64,000 bases of DNA, from the NCBI GenBank assembly GCA_963840565.1, contig CAWIZH010000002.1:868001-932000 (forward strand). Reading direction: 5' to 3'. Positions 27,161 through 36,549 of this stretch are shown one piece after another. How positions within the stretch are numbered: the stretch's first letter is position 1; every line of letters starts with the position of its first letter. This stretch comes from VRUE01 sp963840565 (lineage in GTDB: Bacteria > Actinomycetota > Thermoleophilia > Solirubrobacterales > 70-9). Made by a program: the position numbers and the translations under genes. The notes under the pieces are model-generated. The model had not been told where the DNA came from and did no database searches. It worked only from the letters and a program-made list of their open reading frames with translations.

Positions 27161-27660
27161 TACCTGTCGCCCAGGCGCTGTGTCATCGCGGCCGAAACGG
27201 GGGCGGGAACCAGGTCGGAGACGTCGCCGCCGAAGGTCGCCATTTCCTTCACTCCGGTCGAGGAAAGGAAGCTGTACTGGGGCGAAGCGATCATGTAGAT
27301 GCTCTCGATCCCGGGGTCGAGCTTGCGGTTGAGCTGGGCCATCTCGAACTCGTACTCGAAGTCGGAGATCGCCCGCAGGCCCTTGACGATCGCCCGCGCG
27401 CCCGATTCGCGGGCGAACTCGACCAGCAGGTTGGAGAAGATCCTCGCCTCGACGTTGCCGAGGCCGGCGGTCGCTTCTTCGATCAGATCCCGGCGCTCCT
27501 CGGCGGTGAAGAGGGTCTTGTCCTTGCGCATCGGGTTGTTGACGATGCCGACGACGACGCGCTCGAAGACCTCGGAGCTGCGGGTGATGATGTCGATGTG
27601 GCCGTTGGTGACCGGGTCGTAGCTGCCGGGACAGACGACGGTGCCGTCACGCGAGGCCAT
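27160..27660 (-). CDS. coaD: Phosphopantetheine adenylyltransferase
   Basis: About 166 residues; transfers AMP to 4'-phosphopantetheine in coenzyme A synthesis. Nucleotidyltransferase motif VCPGSYDPVTNGHIDII, then IVKGLRAISDFEYEFEMA and the ISSTG-like FLSSTGVKEMATFGGDV. Starts at ATG 27660, overlapping the rsmD stop, so the two are coupled as in many bacteria. Confidence 0.96.
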   Translation of the reverse strand: MASRDGTVVCPGSYDPVTNGHIDIITRSSEVFERVVVGIVNNPMRKDKTLFTAEERRDLIEEATAGLGNVEARIFSNLLVEFARESGARAIVKGLRAISDFEYEFEMAQLNRKLDPGIESIYMIASPQYSFLSSTGVKEMATFGGDVSDLVPAPVSAAMTQRLGDR

Positions 27661-28211
27661 CACTCGGCGCTCCCGTAGATCGAGACGTCGGCGGCGCCGT
27701 AGCGACGCTGGCGCAGGCGCGGCAGCGACTCGATGCGGAGCGGCCGGCCGGCGCCGCTCTCGATGATCGCCCGCCCACCATCGCTGAGCAGGCGGGGAAG
27801 ATGAGTATCCAGTTCCTGCCCCACGCGGTCGGCGAGTCTATAGGGGGAATCGATGAAGACGAGGTCGAAGATGGGCTTCTCCTCCCCGCCTTCGCGATTC
27901 TCCAACCAGCGCGCGACATCAGCGCGGACCAGCTCAACCCGCTCGCCGAGGCCGAGGTTCTCGACGTTGCCGAGCGCGGTGCGGGTGTCGCGGTCGACCA
28001 GGGTGGCCTGGGCGGCACCGCGCGAGAGCGCCTCGATCGCGAGGGCGCCGGTGCCGCAGTAGAGGTCGAGCACGCGAGCACCGCCGACGCGATCGCCGAG
28101 CACCGAGAAGATCGCCTCGCGGGCGCGGTCGGAGGTCGGCCGCACCTTCCAGCCGCGTGGCGCGACCAGTTGCCGACCGCCCAGATCCCCGGCAATCACC
28201 CGCACAGACAC
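27660..28211 (-). CDS. rsmD: 16S rRNA (guanine-966-N2)-methyltransferase
   Basis: About 183 residues. Motifs VIAGDLGGRQLVAPRGW, RPTSDRAREAIFSVLGD, VLDLYCGTGALAIEALSRGA and the catalytic FDLVFIDSPYRLAD (DPPY-like). Start is GTG 28211 or GTG 28205 (MRVIAGDL matches the family better). Either start lies inside the hairpin at 28203-28232, which would mask the ribosome site when folded. Confidence 0.94.
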   Translation of the reverse strand: MSVRVIAGDLGGRQLVAPRGWKVRPTSDRAREAIFSVLGDRVGGARVLDLYCGTGALAIEALSRGAAQATLVDRDTRTALGNVENLGLGERVELVRADVARWLENREGGEEKPIFDLVFIDSPYRLADRVGQELDTHLPRLLSDGGRAIIESGAGRPLRIESLPRLRQRRYGAADVSIYGSAE

Positions 28212-28232
28212 GCCCCCAGGGGCGTGTCTGTG
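28203..28232. promoter_or_regulatory. 14-bp hairpin over the rsmD start (element G)
   Basis: CACAGACACGCCCC pairs perfectly with GGGGCGTGTCTGTG with a two-base gap. It contains both possible rsmD start codons and lies between recG and rsmD on one strand. It could be a recG terminator or a translation block on rsmD. Confidence 0.75.
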
Positions 28233-28270
28233 TTAAGCCACCGTATGAGGGGGGTTAGCTCAGACACGTC

Positions 28271-30478
28271 TCAGAGTGGTATCGGGTCGGCGGCACCGGC
28301 GCCGAAGCGGCGGCGCGCGGCCTCCAGCAGCGGACCGAGCTCGGGGGCGTCGAGGCTGCCGTGCTCGCGCAGCAGCGCCAGCACCTCATCGCGCGCGGCC
28401 ACCAGGGTCGGTGTGTCCTCGGGCAGCTCGGCGACGGCGAAGCGCGGCAGGCCGTGCTGGCGGGTGCCCAGCACCTCCCCCTCGCCGCGCAAACTCAGGT
28501 CCACCTCGGCCAGCTTGAAGCCGTCGCTCTCGCGCTCAACGGCCTTCAGCCTGCTTCGCGCCAGCGCCCCGGCGTCTTCGGGGAAGAGCAGACAGATCGA
28601 CTCGTGCTCGCCGCGACCGACGCGGCCGCGCAGCTGGTGCAGCTGTGAGACCCCATAACGCTCGGCCCCCTCGATCACGATCACGGTCGCATTGGCGACG
28701 TCGATCCCGACCTCGATCACGGTGGTCGCCACCAGCACGTCGGTGGTGCCCGCGGCAAACGCCTCCATCGCCTCGGCCTTCTCGGCTGAGCGCATCTGGC
28801 CGTGGATCACGCCGATCGAGAAGTCGCGCAGCTCGCCGGCGGCCAGCCGCTCGGCCTCGACCTCGGCGGCGCGCCCCTGCATCTTGTCCGACTCTTCCAC
28901 CAGCGGGCAGACGACGAACGCCTGCCGTCCCTCGCGCAGCTGCTTGCGGATGAACTCGTAGGCCCCGGCGCGGTCGTCCTCCTCGACGATCCGGGTCTTG
29001 ACTGGCTTGCGCCCGGAAGGCAGCTGGTGCAGCGCCGTTGTGTCGAGATCGCCGTAGGTGGTCAGTGAGAGCGTGCGCGGGATCGGCGTCGCGGTCATGT
29101 GCAGCACGTGCGGCGCCATCCCCTCGACCCCCTTCGAGTCGAGCGCCTTGCGCTGCGCGACGCCGAAGCGGTGCTGCTCGTCGACGACGCAGAGGCCGAG
29201 GCGGGCGAACTTCACCGCGGGCTCGATCAGGGCGTGGGTGCCGACGAGCAGGCCCAGCTCCCCAGTCGCAAGGCGCTCCAGCGATTCCTTGCGGCGGGCG
29301 GCGGGGGTGGCACCTGTGAGCAGCGCAAACGGCGTCGCCTCTTCGGCCAGCAGCTTGCCGAGCGTCACCGCGTGCTGCTCGGCCAGGGTCTCGGTCGGGG
29401 CCATCAGCACCGCCTGGAAGCCGGCTTCCAGGGCCCGCAGCATTGAGTAGACGGCAACGACGGTCTTGCCGCTGCCCACCTCTCCCATCAGCAGCCGCTG
29501 CATCGGCTCGCCGGAATCGAGGTCAGCATCGATCTCGTCAAATGCCTTCAATTGATCCGGGGTCGGCTCGAACGGCAGCGACTCGACCCAACGGCCAACC
29601 GACTCTCCGGGCTTGCCCAACTTTGGAGCAGGCCTCGAAGCCCGGTGCGCGCGCTTGCGCGTCGCCAGGATCGCCTGGTAGAGAAAAAGCTCTTCGAACC
29701 GCAACCGCTCCCGCGCCACCTCAACTTCCTCGCCAGTCTCAGGGAAGTGCACGGCTTTGACCGCGTCAGCGGCCCCCGCAAGCTCTCGCCGAATGCGCAG
29801 CTCTGCCGGCAACGGCTCGAGCACATTCCCCACCGACCGAATCGCCTGCTCAATCCACTGCCGCAGCTTCTGCGCTTTCAGCTGCTCGGTCGCCGGATGA
29901 ACGGGAACCAGACTCGTCTCTCCCGCGGGTGGCGCAGGGGGAGGGGGGTCGAGGACAGCCCGTGGACTGCCCGCAGTGCCCCCCTCCCCCTGCGACGGGA
30001 CCCGCGGGCCATCCCCAACGAACTCGTATTCGGACACCCGAAACCCCCGTTTGTCGAGCGACCCCGTCAGCAGCATCCGCGTCCCTTCGGTCAGCTTCGG
30101 CGCCAGCCAGGGCTGGTTGAACCAGCTGGCCCGAACCGAGCCGCTCTCGTCGCCGACCTTGACGCTGAGGATGCTGAGCCCGCGACGGCGGAAGGGCCGC
30201 GACGCGTTGGCGAGCACCTCGACCGCGATCGTCGCCTGTTGCTTGGGCTCGAGGCTGGCGACGGGGACGACCTGGCGGTCACGGTGCCGGTGGGGAAAGC
30301 GGGTGAGCAGGTCGCCAACCGTGGCGATGCCGGCGTCGGCGGCAACCTCGGCGAGCTTCGGCCCGACTCCCTCCAGCGCCTGCAGCGAGACGTCGAGGGC
30401 GCTCGGCCGCGGCCAGCGGACCGGTGCCTTGCGCAGCTGCGCCTTGGTCAGGTCGGAAGCGCCCGCGAAGGAGCGCAC
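28271..30478 (-). CDS. recG: ATP-dependent DNA helicase RecG, with an in-frame palindromic insert
   Basis: About 735 residues; reverses stalled forks and branches Holliday junctions. N-terminal wedge/OB domain (SALDVSLQALEGVGPKLAEV, FPHRHRDRQ), then helicase motifs I GEVGSGKTVVA, II VVDEQHRFGV, III MTATPIPRTL, and QLRGRVGRG in motif VI. Between the OB domain (VSEYEFVGDG) and the following region (PATEQLKAQKLRQW) lies a Pro/Gly-rich stretch encoded by palindromic element H. The frame remains open. Start GTG 30478 overlaps the stop of the fakA-like gene (TAGTG); an earlier GTG at 30502 is possible. Confidence 0.95.
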   Translation of the reverse strand: MRSFAGASDLTKAQLRKAPVRWPRPSALDVSLQALEGVGPKLAEVAADAGIATVGDLLTRFPHRHRDRQVVPVASLEPKQQATIAVEVLANASRPFRRRGLSILSVKVGDESGSVRASWFNQPWLAPKLTEGTRMLLTGSLDKRGFRVSEYEFVGDGPRVPSQGEGGTAGSPRAVLDPPPPAPPAGETSLVPVHPATEQLKAQKLRQWIEQAIRSVGNVLEPLPAELRIRRELAGAADAVKAVHFPETGEEVEVARERLRFEELFLYQAILATRKRAHRASRPAPKLGKPGESVGRWVESLPFEPTPDQLKAFDEIDADLDSGEPMQRLLMGEVGSGKTVVAVYSMLRALEAGFQAVLMAPTETLAEQHAVTLGKLLAEEATPFALLTGATPAARRKESLERLATGELGLLVGTHALIEPAVKFARLGLCVVDEQHRFGVAQRKALDSKGVEGMAPHVLHMTATPIPRTLSLTTYGDLDTTALHQLPSGRKPVKTRIVEEDDRAGAYEFIRKQLREGRQAFVVCPLVEESDKMQGRAAEVEAERLAAGELRDFSIGVIHGQMRSAEKAEAMEAFAAGTTDVLVATTVIEVGIDVANATVIVIEGAERYGVSQLHQLRGRVGRGEHESICLLFPEDAGALARSRLKAVERESDGFKLAEVDLSLRGEGEVLGTRQHGLPRFAVAELPEDTPTLVAARDEVLALLREHGSLDAPELGPLLEAARRRFGAGAADPIPL
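29922..30008. repeat. Palindromic element H inside recG
   Basis: Outer arms CCCGCGGGT (29922-29930) and ACCCGCGGG (30000-30008); inner arms of 15 bp at 29934-29948 and 29979-29993. The first 28 bases of its 30-base loop are identical to the loop of element I near ribD, although the inner stems differ. It is read in frame within recG and encodes a segment including AGSPRAVLDPPPPAPPAG. Confidence 0.93.
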
Positions 30479-32109
30479 TACTGCGCCGCGAGCAGCCACC
30501 ACCAGCTCGGCTGGCCGCCCTCGTGGGTCTCGATCTCGACCCCGTCGGGAACGTGGGCGTCGATCTCGTCGAGCTGGATCGGCGCGTTTTCGCCGGAGAT
30601 CACGGTGACGATCTCGGCATCCACGGCGAGCCGCTCGATCGTCGCCGCAAGGGTCGAGCCGGCACCGCCCCAGGCGACGATCTCACCACCGGCGAAGCCG
30701 ACCGCGTCGCCCTTGCGGAAGCGTCCCTGGCCGTCGTCGCGCCCGGCTGGGGCGACGCCACCGGTGGCGACGGTCTCCAGCGCACTCTCCAGGCGCTCGG
30801 CGTTCTCCGCGCTCGAGGCGGCGGCGTCGAGCTCGACCAGCGCCAGCAGGCTCGCCTGCTGCGAAGTCGCAGCGACGACGCGAGCGGGCTTCTCCGAGAG
30901 CTCGCAGGCTCGCTCCGCGGCCATGATCACGTTGGAGGAGCTGGGAAAGACCAGCACTTCCTCGGCCGGGACCTCGTGGATGCCGGCCAGCAGCTCGTAG
31001 GTCGACGGGTTCAACGTCTCGCCACCGGGAACGACGTGGGCGCCGAGCTCGCCGAAGAGACGCTCCAGGCCCTCCCCGGCGGCCACCGCGAGGGCGCCGG
31101 TGCGGCCGCCCGCGAGCCGGGCGCGGCGCTCGGCGATCTGCTCGCGCATGTCGGCGACGTCGAGGTTGGTCACCTTGCCCGCGTCCTCGAAGAGCGCGAC
31201 GGCGGCCTCGGGCTCGTCGGTGTGGACGTGAACCTTGAGCGTCACCTCGTCGCCGACGACGAGCACCGAGTCGCCGAGGCCCTCCAGCCGCGGCAGGAAG
31301 TCGCGGCTGCTCAAGCCCGTGCCGGAGACGATGAAGTTGGTGCAGTAGCGGAAGCGGCTGTCCTCGTGGTGCGGGCGGCTGAGCCGCGGCGCCTCGTGGT
31401 GGTCGACCTCGGGAACCTCAGCGCCGTCGCCGCGCAGGCCGGCGACGACGCCGGCAAGGATCAGCACCAGGCCGTAGCCGCCGGCGTCGACAACACCGGA
31501 GTCGCGCAGCACCTCGAGCTGCTCGGGCGTCCGCTCGACCGCCCGCTGGCCATCGGCGATCGCTCGCTCCAGCACCTCGGCGAGGATCGCGTCCTGCTCG
31601 GCGTCGGCAACGCCGCGGTTGAGCCGCTGCTTCTCGGCGTCGAGGCGGGAGAGCTGGCGGGCGATCGAGTGCGCCATCTCGCGAAAGACGGTCAGCATCG
31701 TCCCCTCGGCCGGCTCGCGCACCGAGTCGTAGGCGGCGTCGGCGGCGCTGGCGAAGGCGGAGGCGACGAGCACCGGGTCGATCAGCTCGCCGGGCCGGCT
31801 CGCCAGCTCCTCGGCGGCGCCGCGAACGATCTGACTGAGGATCACGCCGGAGTTGCCGCGCGCGCCCATCAGCGCTGCCCGGGCCAGGGCCTGGACGAGC
31901 TTGGTGCGGCCGATCTCGTCGACCTCGAGGCCGTCGAGGCGGTCGAGCTCCTCCATCACGGCCCGCATCGTCATCGCCATGTTGTCGCCGGTATCGCCGT
32001 CGGCGACGGGGAAGACGTTGAGGTCGTTCACCTCCTGGCGGCGTGCCTCCAAATTGGCGTAGGCAGAGCTGACGACGCGCCGGAAGCGCACGATCGAGGG
32101 ATCGGGCAT
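30478..32109 (-). CDS. DAK2-domain fatty acid kinase FakA-like protein (YloV family)
   Basis: 543 residues. N-terminal DAK2 kinase domain with the metal/ADP motif NDLNVFPVADGDTGDNMA and GARGNSGVILSQ; middle region with GDSVLVVGDEVTLKVHVHT; C-terminal FakA domain with VFPSSSNVIMAAERACEL. In firmicutes such proteins phosphorylate fatty acids bound by FakB; they are commonly located next to recG, as here (stop overlaps the recG start). No FakB-like gene is in the window. Confidence 0.92.
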   Translation of the reverse strand: MPDPSIVRFRRVVSSAYANLEARRQEVNDLNVFPVADGDTGDNMAMTMRAVMEELDRLDGLEVDEIGRTKLVQALARAALMGARGNSGVILSQIVRGAAEELASRPGELIDPVLVASAFASAADAAYDSVREPAEGTMLTVFREMAHSIARQLSRLDAEKQRLNRGVADAEQDAILAEVLERAIADGQRAVERTPEQLEVLRDSGVVDAGGYGLVLILAGVVAGLRGDGAEVPEVDHHEAPRLSRPHHEDSRFRYCTNFIVSGTGLSSRDFLPRLEGLGDSVLVVGDEVTLKVHVHTDEPEAAVALFEDAGKVTNLDVADMREQIAERRARLAGGRTGALAVAAGEGLERLFGELGAHVVPGGETLNPSTYELLAGIHEVPAEEVLVFPSSSNVIMAAERACELSEKPARVVAATSQQASLLALVELDAAASSAENAERLESALETVATGGVAPAGRDDGQGRFRKGDAVGFAGGEIVAWGGAGSTLAATIERLAVDAEIVTVISGENAPIQLDEIDAHVPDGVEIETHEGGQPSWWWLLAAQ

Positions 32110-32155
32110 CGCTCCGAAATCTAGCTATCGAGATGGAGGACGCGAGTTCGCTACG

Positions 32156-34354
32156 GTGCGACGCTCGATGAGACGCTTCGCCACATGGTGCACCGGGCAC
32201 CGCAAGACCGTGATCATCGGCTGGATCGTCGCCCTGATCGGGGTCGGGATGATCGCCGGCTCGGTCGGCTCCGACTTCACCGAAGAATTCAAGCTGCCGT
32301 CCTCGGACTCCCAGGAAGCCTTCGACCTGCTCGAAGAACGGTTCCCGCAGCAGTCTGGAGTGACCGCGGAAATCGTCTATAAGGCGCCAGCGGGAGCCGA
32401 CTCGCCGGCGGTTAAAAAGAAGATGGAAGGCGTCTTCGCCGAAGCGGCCAAGCTGCCGCACGTCAGCGAAGTCGCCAGCCCCTACGCATCCGGGGGCGCC
32501 GCCGCGATCAGCAAAAACGGCGAAATCGCCTACGCGACCGTCCAGTACGACGTCACCACCGACAAGCTCGAAAAGGACGACATCAAAAAACTGCTGGCGA
32601 TCGGCCGGGCGGCCAACAGCGACGAACTGCAGGTCGAGGTCGGCGGAGCGCCGATCGAGGAAGTCCGCTCCGAAGAAGAAGGCGACTCCTCGTTCGCGAT
32701 CGGCCTGCTTGCCGCGGTCATCATTCTGCTGCTCACCTTCGGTTCGGTCGTGGCGATGGGCCTGCCGCTGCTCACCGCCCTCTTCGCCCTCGGCGTCGGC
32801 CTCAGCCTGGTCACCCTCGGCACCCACGTCTTCGACACCGCGGAGTTCGCCCCGCAGCTGGCGGCGATGATCGGCCTCGGCGTCGGCATCGACTACGCGC
32901 TCTTCATCCTCACCCGCTTCCGCAACGGGCTCGACGAGGGCCTCGAGTCGCGGCAGGCCGCGATCGCGGCGGTCGATACCGCCGGGCGCGCCGTCCTCTT
33001 TGCCGGGATCACGGTGATCATCTCGCTGATGGGGATGCTGCTGCTCGGCATCAGCTTCCTCTACGGCGTCGCGATGTCGGCGGCGCTGGCGGTGCTGTTC
33101 ACGATGATCGCGGCGCTGACGCTGCTGCCGGCGCTCTTGACGATCGCCGGCAAGCGGGTCGACCGGCTGCGCATCCCCGGCCTCGGCAAGCGCGTCCCCT
33201 CCACCGCCGAAGACACGCGCTGGTTCCGCTGGAGCCGGGAGATCCAGAAGCGACCGGTGCTCTCCGCCGTGCTCTCGGGAGGGCTGCTGCTGCTGCTCTG
33301 CGTGCCGACCCTCTCGCTGCGCCTCGGCTCAAACGACGCCGGCACCGACCCCGCGGGCTCCTCGACGCGCGAAGCCTACGACCTGCTCGCCGAAGGATTC
33401 GGCCCCGGCTTCAACGGTCCCTTCGCGATGGTCGCGGCGCTGCCGAGCAAGGGCGACGACGCGGCGCTGGTCACCCTGCGCAAGACGCTCAAGAACGAAA
33501 AGGGTGTGGCCAAGGTCACCGCGATCACCTTGAACCCGGCCGAAGACACAGGGGTCTTCCAGCTCTACCCGACGACCTCGCCGCAGAGCGAGGAGACGAC
33601 CGCGCTGCTCGACCACATCCGCGGCGACGTCCTGCCGCCGATCGCGCAGAAGACCGGCGCCCAGCTCCACGTCGGCGGCATCACCGCGATCTTCGAGGAC
33701 TTCGGCGACGCGATCTCCGAAAAGCTGCCGCTCTTCATCGGCGTCGTCGTGCTGCTCTCGGCGCTGCTGCTGATGATCGTCTTCCGCTCGATCCTGGTGC
33801 CGCTGAAGGCGATGGTGATGAACCTGCTCAGCATCGGCGCCGCCTTCGGCCTGATCGTCGCCGTCTTCCAGTGGGGCTGGGGCGCCAGCATCATCGGCGT
33901 CGACGGCACCGGCCCGATCATCTCCTTCTTCCCCGTCTTCCTCTTCTCGATCGTCTTCGGGCTCTCGATGGACTACGAGGTATTCCTGATGTCGCGCATC
34001 CACGAGGAGTGGGAGAGCAGCCACGACGCGACGATGTCGGTAACCCGCGGCCTCGCCCTGACCGGCCGCGTGATCACCGCCGCGGCGGCAATCATGGTCA
34101 CCGTCTTCGCCTCCTTCATGATCGGCGACGACCGCATAATCAAGCTCTTCGGCCTCGGCCTAGCCTCAGCCGTCTTCATCGACGCAGTAATCATCCGCTC
34201 GGTCCTGGTCCCGGCGATCATGCAGCTATTCGGCAAGAGCGCCTGGTGGATCCCGGACTGGCTAGACCGCATTCTGCCTAGGCTTCACGTCGAGCCGGCA
34301 GAGGGTGATCCGGCACCGACCGGTGAGCACCCAGTCGTCGTCCCAGCGGACTGA
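32156..34354 (+). CDS. MMPL/RND-family transporter
   Basis: About 730 residues with the two-fold MMPL layout: TM1 (TVIIGWIVALIGVGMIAG), a large outer loop, five TMs including GLGVGIDYALFIL, then the second half with GLSMDYEVFLMSRI. The GxxxDY motifs in TM4 and TM10 are the family signature. Substrate unknown; in actinobacteria related pumps export lipids. Starts at GTG 32156 (GGAGG 16 bases ahead) or ATG 32168. It is divergent from the fakA-like gene with a gap of 46 bases. Confidence 0.93.
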   Translation: MRRSMRRFATWCTGHRKTVIIGWIVALIGVGMIAGSVGSDFTEEFKLPSSDSQEAFDLLEERFPQQSGVTAEIVYKAPAGADSPAVKKKMEGVFAEAAKLPHVSEVASPYASGGAAAISKNGEIAYATVQYDVTTDKLEKDDIKKLLAIGRAANSDELQVEVGGAPIEEVRSEEEGDSSFAIGLLAAVIILLLTFGSVVAMGLPLLTALFALGVGLSLVTLGTHVFDTAEFAPQLAAMIGLGVGIDYALFILTRFRNGLDEGLESRQAAIAAVDTAGRAVLFAGITVIISLMGMLLLGISFLYGVAMSAALAVLFTMIAALTLLPALLTIAGKRVDRLRIPGLGKRVPSTAEDTRWFRWSREIQKRPVLSAVLSGGLLLLLCVPTLSLRLGSNDAGTDPAGSSTREAYDLLAEGFGPGFNGPFAMVAALPSKGDDAALVTLRKTLKNEKGVAKVTAITLNPAEDTGVFQLYPTTSPQSEETTALLDHIRGDVLPPIAQKTGAQLHVGGITAIFEDFGDAISEKLPLFIGVVVLLSALLLMIVFRSILVPLKAMVMNLLSIGAAFGLIVAVFQWGWGASIIGVDGTGPIISFFPVFLFSIVFGLSMDYEVFLMSRIHEEWESSHDATMSVTRGLALTGRVITAAAAIMVTVFASFMIGDDRIIKLFGLGLASAVFIDAVIIRSVLVPAIMQLFGKSAWWIPDWLDRILPRLHVEPAEGDPAPTGEHPVVVPAD

Positions 34355-34379
34355 GCCCACCCACTTCCTATTAAACGGT

Positions 34380-34487
34380 CCTGAGGTCGTAGGACCAAGC
34401 GAGGGCGTGCAGGCGGCGAAGCGACAGTGCTTCAGCACGGCGCGTAGCCGGACGGCGCGGCCTCGCGCAGCGTCCTACGGCCTCAGG
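34380..34487. repeat. Palindromic element O between the MMPL gene and rpmB
   Basis: 16-bp arms at 34380-34395 and 34472-34487 (15 perfect pairs and one G-T). The right arm contains the rpmB stop codon. The 76-base loop holds GTGC-TTCA-GCAC and a CGAGG/CCTCG pair, so it folds as a multi-hairpin core like elements e1-e3. Confidence 0.85.
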
Positions 34488-34674
34488 CGGCCTTGGTTAC
34501 CTTGTTGGCCTTTAGACAGCGCGTGCAGACGTAGGCGCGCAGCTTGCGGCCGTTCTCCTGGATCCGCACCTTCTGCAGGTTCGGATCGAAGCGCCGCTTT
34601 GTCGCGACCATCGAGTGGCTTCGGGACTGGCCGAACGCCGGTCCCTTGCCGCAGCTGTGGCATACCTTGGCCAT
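34483..34674 (-). CDS. rpmB: Ribosomal protein L28
   Basis: 63 residues; MAKVCHSCGKGPAFGQSRSH and RAYVCTRCLKANKVTKA carry two CxxC pairs, the zinc-binding form of L28. The stop lies inside the right arm of element O. It is convergent with the MMPL transporter and followed upstream by the riboflavin operon. Confidence 0.96.
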   Translation of the reverse strand: MAKVCHSCGKGPAFGQSRSHSMVATKRRFDPNLQKVRIQENGRKLRAYVCTRCLKANKVTKAA

Positions 34675-34703
34675 CGGGTCGGGGATGGTACAGGTCGTCG
34701 TCG

Positions 34704-35219
34704 TCAGTCGCGGCTCTGCCAGCGATACGGGTTGATCTGGCGTTTGAGCAGGGCCATGCGGGCGACGGTGAGGGCGGCGTTGCGGCCCTGGTCGCGCTTG
34801 CCGCCGCCGGCCCGGGCGAGGGCCTGCTCCATCGTGTCGCAGGTGATCACGCCGAAGGCGCAGGGGGTGCCGGTCTCGAGCTGCACGTCCTGGATGCCGC
34901 GGGCGGCCTCGGCGCAGACGAAGTCGTAGTGGTCGGTCTCGCCGCGAATGACGACGCCGAGGCAGGCGACACCGGCGAAGCGTTCGCTGGTGGCGTGGAG
35001 CTTGGCGGCGAAGGGCAGCTCGTAGGCGCCGGGGACCGGGACTTCGCTGACCGAGGCGGTGGGAACACCGGCGAGCTCGAAGCCTTCGCGGGCACCGTTC
35101 AGCAGCCGTTCGGCGAGGTCCTCGTAGAAGCGGCCGACGCAGACGGCGAACTCGAGGCCCGCCAGCGAGTCCTTATCCTCGTCGCTGAAGGTCTCGAGGA
35201 AGGCGGTCGACTCAGCCAC
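34704..35219 (-). CDS. ribH: 6,7-dimethyl-8-ribityllumazine synthase
   Basis: About 171 residues; condenses the ribityl-pyrimidine with dihydroxybutanone phosphate. Motifs VPVPGAYELPFAAKLHA, CLGVVIRGETDHYDFVCAEA and FGVITCDTMEQALARAGG are diagnostic; H in GETDHYDF is the catalytic base. Last gene of the ribD-ribE-ribBA-ribH operon; its start overlaps the ribBA stop. Confidence 0.96.
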   Translation of the reverse strand: MAESTAFLETFSDEDKDSLAGLEFAVCVGRFYEDLAERLLNGAREGFELAGVPTASVSEVPVPGAYELPFAAKLHATSERFAGVACLGVVIRGETDHYDFVCAEAARGIQDVQLETGTPCAFGVITCDTMEQALARAGGGKRDQGRNAALTVARMALLKRQINPYRWQSRD

Positions 35220-36549
35220 CCACTACCTCGTCCCCTGCCGCGTCGCGTTCGTCCTCGTCGCGGATCATCTCCTCGTCGAAGGCGAGCCCCTGGTGGTGCA
35301 GCGAGTGGCCCATCTTGTCGCGCTTGGCCCGCAGGTAGGCCTCGTTGTGGGCGTTGGGCGAGGACTCGATCGGCACCTGCTCGGAGACCGAGAGGCCGTA
35401 GCCCTCGAGGCCGACGATCTTCTTCGGGTTGTTGGTGAGGATGCGGATGCTGGTCAGGCCGAGGTCGCCGAGGATCTGGGCGCCGATGCCGTAGTCGCGC
35501 AGGTCGGCGGGCAGGCCCAGCTTGAGGTTGGCTTCGACCGTGTCGGCTCCCTCCTCCTGCAGCTTGTAAGCGCGCAGCTTGTTGAGCAGGCCGATCCCGC
35601 GGCCCTCCTGGGAGAGGTAGAGGAGGACGCCGCGGCCCTCCTGCTCGATCTGGGTCATCGCCGCGACGAGCTGCTCACCGCAGTCGCAGCGCATGCTGTG
35701 GAAGACGTCGCCGGTGAGGCACTCGCTGTGGACCCGGACGAGCACGTCCTCGGCGCCGTCGACGTCGCCCTTGACCATCGCCACGTGGTGCTTGTCGTCG
35801 ACCAGCGAGCGATAGCCGACCGCGGTGAAGTCGCCGAACTCGGTCGGCAGGGCGGTGGCGACGACGCGCTCGACCAGCTTCTCCTCGGTGCGGCGCCGGT
35901 AGGCGATCAGGTCGGCGACGGTGATCATCTTCAGGCCGTGGCGCTCGCAGTAGGGGATCAGGTCGGGAACACGGGCCATCGTGCCGTCGTCGTTCATCAC
36001 CTCGCAGATCACGCCGGCGGGCGTGAGACCGGCGAGGCGGGCGAGGTCGACGCTGGCCTCGGTGTGGCCGGTGCGCTCGAGCACGCCGCCCTCCTTGGCC
36101 CGCAGCGGGAACATGTGGCCGGGGACGACGATCTCGGCCGGCCCGGAGCCGGGATCGATCGCGACCTGGATCGTGTGGGCGCGGTCGTGGGCGGAGATGC
36201 CGGTGCTGACCCCGCCGGCGGCCTCGATCGTGACCGTGAATGCGGTCTGCAGCGGTGCCTCGTTCTTCGCCGCCATCAGCTTCAGGCCGAGCTTCTCGCA
36301 GCGCTCCGCGGTCAGCGCCAGGCAGATCAGGCCGCGCGCCTCCTTGGCCATGAAGTTGACCGCCTCGGGGGTGGCGAACTGCGCCGCCATCACCAGGTCG
36401 CCCTCGTTCTCGCGGTCCTCGCCATCGCAGACGACGACCATGCGACCGGCGCGGATCTCCTCGATCCCTTCCTCGATCGTCGAGAACGGACTCTCCTCCG
36501 CCTCGCCTGCCACCCCGTCTGTCTTCTGCGTCTCCGTCATCTGGCTCAC
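35212..36549 (-). CDS. ribBA: Bifunctional DHBP synthase / GTP cyclohydrolase II
   Basis: 445 residues. RibB half: MVVVCDGEDRENEGDLVMAA and GHTEASVDLARLAGLTPAGV; RibA half: VRVHSECLTGDVFHSMRCDC with the zinc cysteines, then LLYLSQEGRGIGLLNKLRAY. It provides both precursors of riboflavin synthesis from GTP and ribulose-5-phosphate. ATG 36549 overlaps the ribE stop. Confidence 0.97.
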   Translation of the reverse strand: MSQMTETQKTDGVAGEAEESPFSTIEEGIEEIRAGRMVVVCDGEDRENEGDLVMAAQFATPEAVNFMAKEARGLICLALTAERCEKLGLKLMAAKNEAPLQTAFTVTIEAAGGVSTGISAHDRAHTIQVAIDPGSGPAEIVVPGHMFPLRAKEGGVLERTGHTEASVDLARLAGLTPAGVICEVMNDDGTMARVPDLIPYCERHGLKMITVADLIAYRRRTEEKLVERVVATALPTEFGDFTAVGYRSLVDDKHHVAMVKGDVDGAEDVLVRVHSECLTGDVFHSMRCDCGEQLVAAMTQIEQEGRGVLLYLSQEGRGIGLLNKLRAYKLQEEGADTVEANLKLGLPADLRDYGIGAQILGDLGLTSIRILTNNPKKIVGLEGYGLSVSEQVPIESSPNAHNEAYLRAKRDKMGHSLHHQGLAFDEEMIRDEDERDAAGDEVVGG

